A stretch of 56,065 nucleotides of DNA from Neobacillus rhizosphaerae (GTDB taxonomy: Bacteria > Bacillota > Bacilli > Bacillales > Cytobacillaceae). Positions 52,312-56,065 of the stretch are shown here, piece after piece. The notes beneath the pieces were generated by a model that searched no databases, had not been told where the DNA came from, and saw only the letters and a list, made by a program, of their open reading frames with translations. The position numbers and the translations under genes were made by a program. Location: contig NZ_CALBWS010000037.1 in NCBI RefSeq assembly GCF_937468385.1, positions 1-56,065 on the forward strand, in the 5' to 3' direction. Positions within the stretch are counted from its first letter, which is position 1, and each line of letters opens with the position of its first letter.

Positions 52312-53655
52312 TTATTTTTTTTCGTACAGATAGATTTCCGTGCCCTTTGGTGAACTTGTTATTGTCCATCCTAATTGCATTTCCTGAAGCATTAGTGACA
52401 CGATGGAGAGGCCGATGCCGGCCCCCTTTTTGTCTGTTGTTACATCCAAGCCGGGGCCTCTGTCTTCAATCAGAATGGCTGTTTTCCCTTCATAATCCAC
52501 GATTCGGACACCGACATACCGCCCCGATTTAGCGTGTCTCATCACGTTTTGGTAGAGATTATCTAGGATGCGCATGAACCATTGGGGATCGATATTCCAG
52601 ATCATAGCCTTTTCGGGCAGATTAACATCTACTTTAAAGCCTTCTTTCTCAAATACCGGATACCATCCTGCCATTGATTCCCGAATGAACCGAATAATAT
52701 CTGTTTCTTTTCTTTGCAATGTGTATTTTCGGGCTGATAATAGCGTGTAGGAAAGGAGATTTTCAAGCAGATGGCTTAAAAGATCTACCTTGTTTTCAAT
52801 TAAATGGAGTGAATCTTTCCCTTTGGACGATAAAGGTTCTTTTTGTAATGAATAGGCATGCCCACGAATGGTTGTGAGAGGTGTTCGTAAATCGTGGGAT
52901 ATATTGGCAATCAACTGTTTTCGCAGCGCTTCTTCTTCTTGTTCGTGTTGCCTGCTTTTTATCAGTTCATCCACCATATAATTAAACGCTTTGCCCAATT
53001 CACTGATTTCGTCTTTTTTATCGACAACTATCTTTTCGGGAATCCCGTTTTCCTTCGTTTCCGTCATGGCAGTTTGGAGATGAACGAGCCGTTTCCGTAT
53101 CTTGAAGAAAAATAACCAAGAGACAAATAGAAAGAGACCAAATACGAGAAAACCATATATCGCCAAGAACTTGTCATCTATAAAGGAAAGGGTCGGAAGT
53201 TTTGTAACGGAGGGCGGTATTTGGAAAACCATAAATCCGTTGCTCTGGTCTCTGCCAATATAAGACACAAAGGTAATGGGATCTCCATCACTTTGATTCA
53301 TAAACTCAATACTGTTCTCTAAGGTCCATTGAGACGGAATATTCTTTTGTTTAGAAAGTACTAGTTTGGTTTTGCCCGCCCCGTCCACCCAGAACATCGA
53401 AGCGAGCGGATATTGATCCTTTAATGTGTGGAGCTTCTGATCTATCTGTTCTGGAGTGGCTCTGTCCAACTTTGCCGCTTCATGATGCCACATTTGCTTT
53501 AATTTGTTCGTATCAATATACTGAGCTTTTTGTTGAACATCCTTGTCCAGAAAATAGGAGGGTATATAATAGGCAGGTAAAACAAACGGCCATAAGATAA
53601 GTGCTACCATAATGATTAGTAAATATCTCGCCAACAGAGAATGTCGAAATCTCAT
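52312..53655 (-). CDS. Membrane sensor histidine kinase (EnvZ/OmpR class)
   Basis: A 447-residue sensor: membrane helix 1 (about 10-32), an extracellular domain (about 35-160), helix 2 (about 163-185), HAMP (about 186-240), HisKA with His254 in NISHDLRTPLTTIRGHAYSL, and HATPase with NLYQNVMRHA, DRGPGL and GAGIGLSIV. The gene overlaps the response regulator gene by four bases (ATGA). The downstream membrane triad on the same strand is the most likely regulon. Confidence 0.92.
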   Translation of the reverse strand: MRFRHSLLARYLLIIMVALILWPFVLPAYYIPSYFLDKDVQQKAQYIDTNKLKQMWHHEAAKLDRATPEQIDQKLHTLKDQYPLASMFWVDGAGKTKLVLSKQKNIPSQWTLENSIEFMNQSDGDPITFVSYIGRDQSNGFMVFQIPPSVTKLPTLSFIDDKFLAIYGFLVFGLFLFVSWLFFFKIRKRLVHLQTAMTETKENGIPEKIVVDKKDEISELGKAFNYMVDELIKSRQHEQEEEALRKQLIANISHDLRTPLTTIRGHAYSLQKEPLSSKGKDSLHLIENKVDLLSHLLENLLSYTLLSARKYTLQRKETDIIRFIRESMAGWYPVFEKEGFKVDVNLPEKAMIWNIDPQWFMRILDNLYQNVMRHAKSGRYVGVRIVDYEGKTAILIEDRGPGLDVTTDKKGAGIGLSIVSLMLQEMQLGWTITSSPKGTEIYLYEKK

Positions 53656-54326
53656 TGCTTCACCCTATATCCGATTCCCCGGATGGTTTCAATAATTTGC
53701 GGCTGGCTCGGATTTTCCTCTATTTTTTCGCATAAATGGCGAATGTGGACCATCAACGTTTTATCTCCAGCTATATAGGGATTTTCCCATACCGCTTCGT
53801 AGATTTGTTCTTTTGTCAGAATTTTGTTCGGATGACGAAGCAAATAGGTGAAAATTTGAAATTGCTTTGGTGTTAGGACGATTTCTTTCTTCGATCTTGT
53901 ATCGACAATGTGGTTTTGGTCTAAATAAATGCGAAGATGTGAAAGTTGAATGAGCGGTGGTGACATCTTTCCAAACCGTCTTAACAGCACTTCCACACGT
54001 GCCGCCAATTCATCGGGATGAAATGGTTTCGTCACATAATCGTCGGCAAAATGAAGACCTTGCAATTTATCGTCAATAGAGGTTCTAGCAGAAAGCATAA
54101 GAATCGGTGTAACTGGATATTCTTTTTTTAACCGCTGGCCGATGGAGAATCCATCCAATCCAGGAAGCATGATGTCAAGGATGACTAGGTCGATGCCCTC
54201 CATATGATTGGGCGCACGATCCCCCGTGGTAAGACAGGTCACATGATAGCCCCGCCTAGTTAAATCTTCGCTGACCCAAGCACTGATTTCCTTATCGTCT
54301 TCAATGTATAAAAGTTTATTTTTCAT
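53652..54326 (-). CDS. OmpR/PhoB-family response regulator
   Basis: A 224-residue protein: receiver domain (about 4-115; phospho-acceptor Asp51 in LVILDIMLPGLDGF, Lys in YVTKPFHPDEL) and a C-terminal winged helix (about 125-222; KEIVLTPKQFQIFTYLLRHP, VWENPYIAGDKTLMVHIRHL, IRGIGYRVK). The start at 54326 follows GGGTGGGGAAA; a longer frame upstream lacks a site. It is the first gene of the minus-strand unit that ends with the membrane triad. Confidence 0.93.
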   Translation of the reverse strand: MKNKLLYIEDDKEISAWVSEDLTRRGYHVTCLTTGDRAPNHMEGIDLVILDIMLPGLDGFSIGQRLKKEYPVTPILMLSARTSIDDKLQGLHFADDYVTKPFHPDELAARVEVLLRRFGKMSPPLIQLSHLRIYLDQNHIVDTRSKKEIVLTPKQFQIFTYLLRHPNKILTKEQIYEAVWENPYIAGDKTLMVHIRHLCEKIEENPSQPQIIETIRGIGYRVKQ

Positions 54327-54574
54327 TTTCCCCACCCAATGGCTTTTTTTATAAAGGATTAAGTAGACGATTATAACCTCATCCGGCACAAATAAAGAAA
54401 TTTTCTTTTTAAAAATTTTTCGTCCACCATTTTCGTCGATTTTATCTATACGTAATCCATTCCACTCTTAAGTTGGATTTTCCTTCTTCGTTGACTAACA
54501 CGCTCTTTAGTGAATTGCAAAAACACTGTTTCGAGTGTTACTAAATTAGAATGAAGGTCATTCTTATAAATAGC

Positions 54575-54710
54575 AGTATGAAAAAAAGGCAATTCAACAA
54601 TCGGGCGCTTTCCGAAATACGAAAAGCGTTTTTATTTCGTCCTCCGAGGGTTATAAAGACTATCTAGAAAAAAATTCTCTTAGATTGTTGAATACCTTTA
54701 GTATGAAAAA
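54575..54710. mobile_element. MITE-like element with terminal inverted repeats and flanking direct repeats
   Basis: AAAGGCAATTCAACAATC (about 54586-54602) is nearly the inverse of GATTGTTGAATACCTTT (54683-54699). Immediately outside both ends stands AGTATGAAAAA (54575-54585 and 54700-54710), as a target duplication would. Inside is a terminator-like hairpin (GCGCTTT with AAAAGCG, then TTTTTATTT). No protein is encoded. It lies between the two-component operon promoter and an integrase remnant. Confidence 0.5.
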
Positions 54711-54774
54711 GATTCTTTTTGGGCATGATAGAAATCAAGATTAATTGGTTCATAACCTGGGAGAGTGAAGTGCA

Positions 54775-55380
54775 ATGTTATTATCTGAAGTTTGGGAGAA
54801 GTATCAACTTGATAAGAAGATTGAGGGATATTCAGCTCTAACATTGAAAACCTATTGCTTTCAATACAATTTATTATTAAGATTCTTTGGGGATATAGAT
54901 ATGGGTGAATTTACTACAGAGAAACTCAAAAGCTATTTAATTGAGGCTGGTGAACATTTAAATGCGTCTAGTCTAGGACATCGAGTTAGTTGTATTCGAT
55001 CACTATTTAAATGGGCATATGATGAAGGGGTCATTTCTAAGAATTCAGCTGCTAAATTGAAAGAACCAAAGTTGGGTAAAAGAATCCCAAAATTTCTTTC
55101 AGAGCTCGAAATAGAACATCTCAGGGAAGCGTGCCATAATACCATGGAAAACGTAATATTTGAATTTATTTATTCTACCGGTTGTCGCATTGGAGAAGTC
55201 GAAAAACTTCTCTACGAATTCCGTTATTGTACATGGAAAAGGCGATAAGGAAAGAGAAGTCTACTTCAATACTCGCTGCTCCTTGTGGTTGAAAAGATAC
55301 TTAGACGAACGGGACGATGAGGATCCATGCTTGTGCCAAAATTGGTTTTTAGGACATTATTTACAAGAACGGACTTCAAA
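54775..55380 (+). pseudogene. Tyrosine recombinase/integrase, truncated and frameshifted
   Basis: The start (ATG 54775 after GGGAGAGTGAAG) opens an integrase with a SAM-like core-binding domain (YSALTLKTYCFQYNLLLRFF; SCIRSLFKWAYDEGVI) and the start of the catalytic domain, LSELEIEHLREA and YSTGCRIGEVEKL with the first catalytic Arg. A deletion and frame change at about 55205 follow, after which NFSTNSVIVHGKGDKEREV continues in another frame. The HxxR and the catalytic Tyr are missing, so no active recombinase can be made. Confidence 0.85.
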
Positions 55381-55537
55381 TCAAGCAGTTTTTCTTCTTG
55401 AAAAAGATATGATACATACATATGTACCTTATTTACTTTTACCGTACGGTAAATCTATTAAAGTTATTGAGCCAATAAGTCTTAAGAAAAGACTTATTGA
55501 AGTTCTGTCGGAATTAATAAAATATCATCAAGTATGA
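55381..55537 (+). pseudogene. C-terminal fragment of a WYL-domain transcriptional regulator
   Basis: In the same frame as the second part of the integrase, the sequence changes to FLLEKDMIHTYVPYLLLPYG and then KSIKVIEPISLKKRLIEVLS. This is the usual end of YafY/YobV-type WYL regulators. The join to the integrase is at about 55375-55395, a gene fusion by deletion. The DJ-1/PfpI gene next door is a common neighbour of such regulators. Confidence 0.6.
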
Positions 55538-55573
55538 TAACTTCCCTGACGTTATATGTCAGGGAAGTTATAT
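55537..55573 (+). terminator. Terminator
   Basis: ATAACTTCCCTGAC at 55537-55550 pairs perfectly with GTCAGGGAAGTTAT at 55558-55571. Confidence 0.85.
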
Positions 55574-55612
55574 TATAATAGGCTATATCAATTGTGATTG
55601 GAGTGTTATTGG

Positions 55613-56065
55613 ATGCAAACAAAAAAAGTTTATCTTTATGTTTTTAATACAATGTCAGACTGGGAATATGGATATTTAATTGCTGAACTAAACTCAGGAA
55701 GATATTTCAAAAAAGATTTAGCACCTTTAAAAGTAGTTACAGTAGGAGCCAATAAAGAAATTATTACTACGATGGGAGGACTGAGCATAAAACCAGATAT
55801 TTCCCTTGATGAATGTACTCTTAAGAGTAAAGATCTTTTAGTTTTACCTGGAGGGAATACTTGGGGAGAAGATATTCATCAACCTATCTTGAAAAAAATT
55901 GGCGAAGCTTTAAAGCTTGGCACTATTGTTGCTGCAATTTGTGATGCAACTGAGGGATTAGCGAATATTGGATACCTAGATTCTAGAAAGCATACAAGCA
56001 ATAACTTAGAGTATATTAAAATGGTCTGTCCTAATTATAAAGGAGAAAAATTTCATGAGATGGGA
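55613..56065 (+). CDS. DJ-1/PfpI-family protein (type 1 glutamine amidotransferase-like), partial
   Basis: The gene starts at ATG 55613 after TTGGAGTGTTATT and runs out of the window, giving 151 residues. It has the DJ-1/PfpI fold signature: the start KKVYLYVFNTMSDWEYGYLI, DLLVLPGGNTWGED, and the nucleophile elbow VAAICDATEGLANIGYLD with the conserved Cys. The pattern resembles B. subtilis YoaZ-type proteins, possibly in oxidative or carbonyl stress. It was probably controlled by the WYL regulator whose remnant precedes it. Confidence 0.85.
   Translation, partial: MQTKKVYLYVFNTMSDWEYGYLIAELNSGRYFKKDLAPLKVVTVGANKEIITTMGGLSIKPDISLDECTLKSKDLLVLPGGNTWGEDIHQPILKKIGEALKLGTIVAAICDATEGLANIGYLDSRKHTSNNLEYIKMVCPNYKGEKFHEMG

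Overview
This 56 kb window comes from a low-GC, endospore-forming Firmicute of the family Bacillaceae (Neobacillus/Bacillus-like). The evidence is the AT-rich sequence, strong AAAGGAGG ribosome-binding sites, frequent TTG/GTG starts, many U-tailed hairpin terminators, and a clear Bacillus gene set: ccpN-yqfL, cidRAB, ylqGH, mntH, a CotG/CotH spore-coat locus, an Sda-like checkpoint peptide, a SleL-like cortex hydrolase and an MhqR-type operator. The exact species cannot be named from the sequence alone. No phage, CRISPR or plasmid module is visible.

Layout. 1-150: tail of an IS3-family element. 593-817: a solitary, strongly promoted and terminated tRNA-Leu-like RNA with an odd D arm. 1.0-5.2 kb: ccpN, the PPDK regulatory kinase/phosphorylase and pyruvate phosphate dikinase, a gluconeogenic control unit. 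5.4-13.4 kb: a small YbxH-like protein, a large Suv3-like RNA helicase, a LysM/GH18 spore hydrolase, a PBP4-type DacC, a CBS protein and an acidic unknown protein. 13.6-17.6 kb: a leader terminator, an EutW/PdtaS-type histidine kinase, a REC-ANTAR antiterminator, a 46-residue membrane microprotein and an APC-family permease; this looks like one RNA-level-regulated transport operon. 18-21.5 kb: a FrnE-like DsbA protein, then a CotH kinase gene flanked by two CotG-like repeat proteins. 21.7-29.7 kb: GNAT, a hidden sda-like gene, a membrane protein, a second heme O synthase, a DUF438 gene remnant, a lone glgC, an M4 metalloprotease and a DUF421 protein. 29.9-38.5 kb: HAD phosphatase, cidR-cidA-cidB, a polysaccharide deacetylase, a subtilisin-like protease and an OpuB/EgtUV-type ABC importer whose permease is fused to its solute-binding domain. 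38.5-47.6 kb: dispersed GTGTCAGGCACC elements, mntH with an MntR-like box, a Cof phosphatase, a PLP beta-eliminating lyase, a cold-shock gene, ylqG-ylqH, a Dph6-like PP-loop protein and an MhqO-type dioxygenase with an MhqR-like operator.

47.7-56.1 kb is the most accessory part. It holds decayed genes (purU and a partner translationally coupled to it), a chloramphenicol phosphotransferase-like kinase, and a minus-strand unit made of an OmpR-type two-component system followed by three membrane proteins that share a KWG-P-W-GG motif; the middle one carries a one-base frameshift. A 110-bp MITE-like element, a mosaic pseudogene (tyrosine integrase joined to the end of a WYL regulator) and the start of a DJ-1/PfpI gene close the window.

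The best candidates for undescribed biology are the ANTAR two-component/microprotein/permease operon, the two-component-linked membrane triad, the CotG-CotH-CotG trio with two unrelated repeat designs, and the tRNA-like RNA. All functional calls rest on motif recognition by eye; no database search was run.
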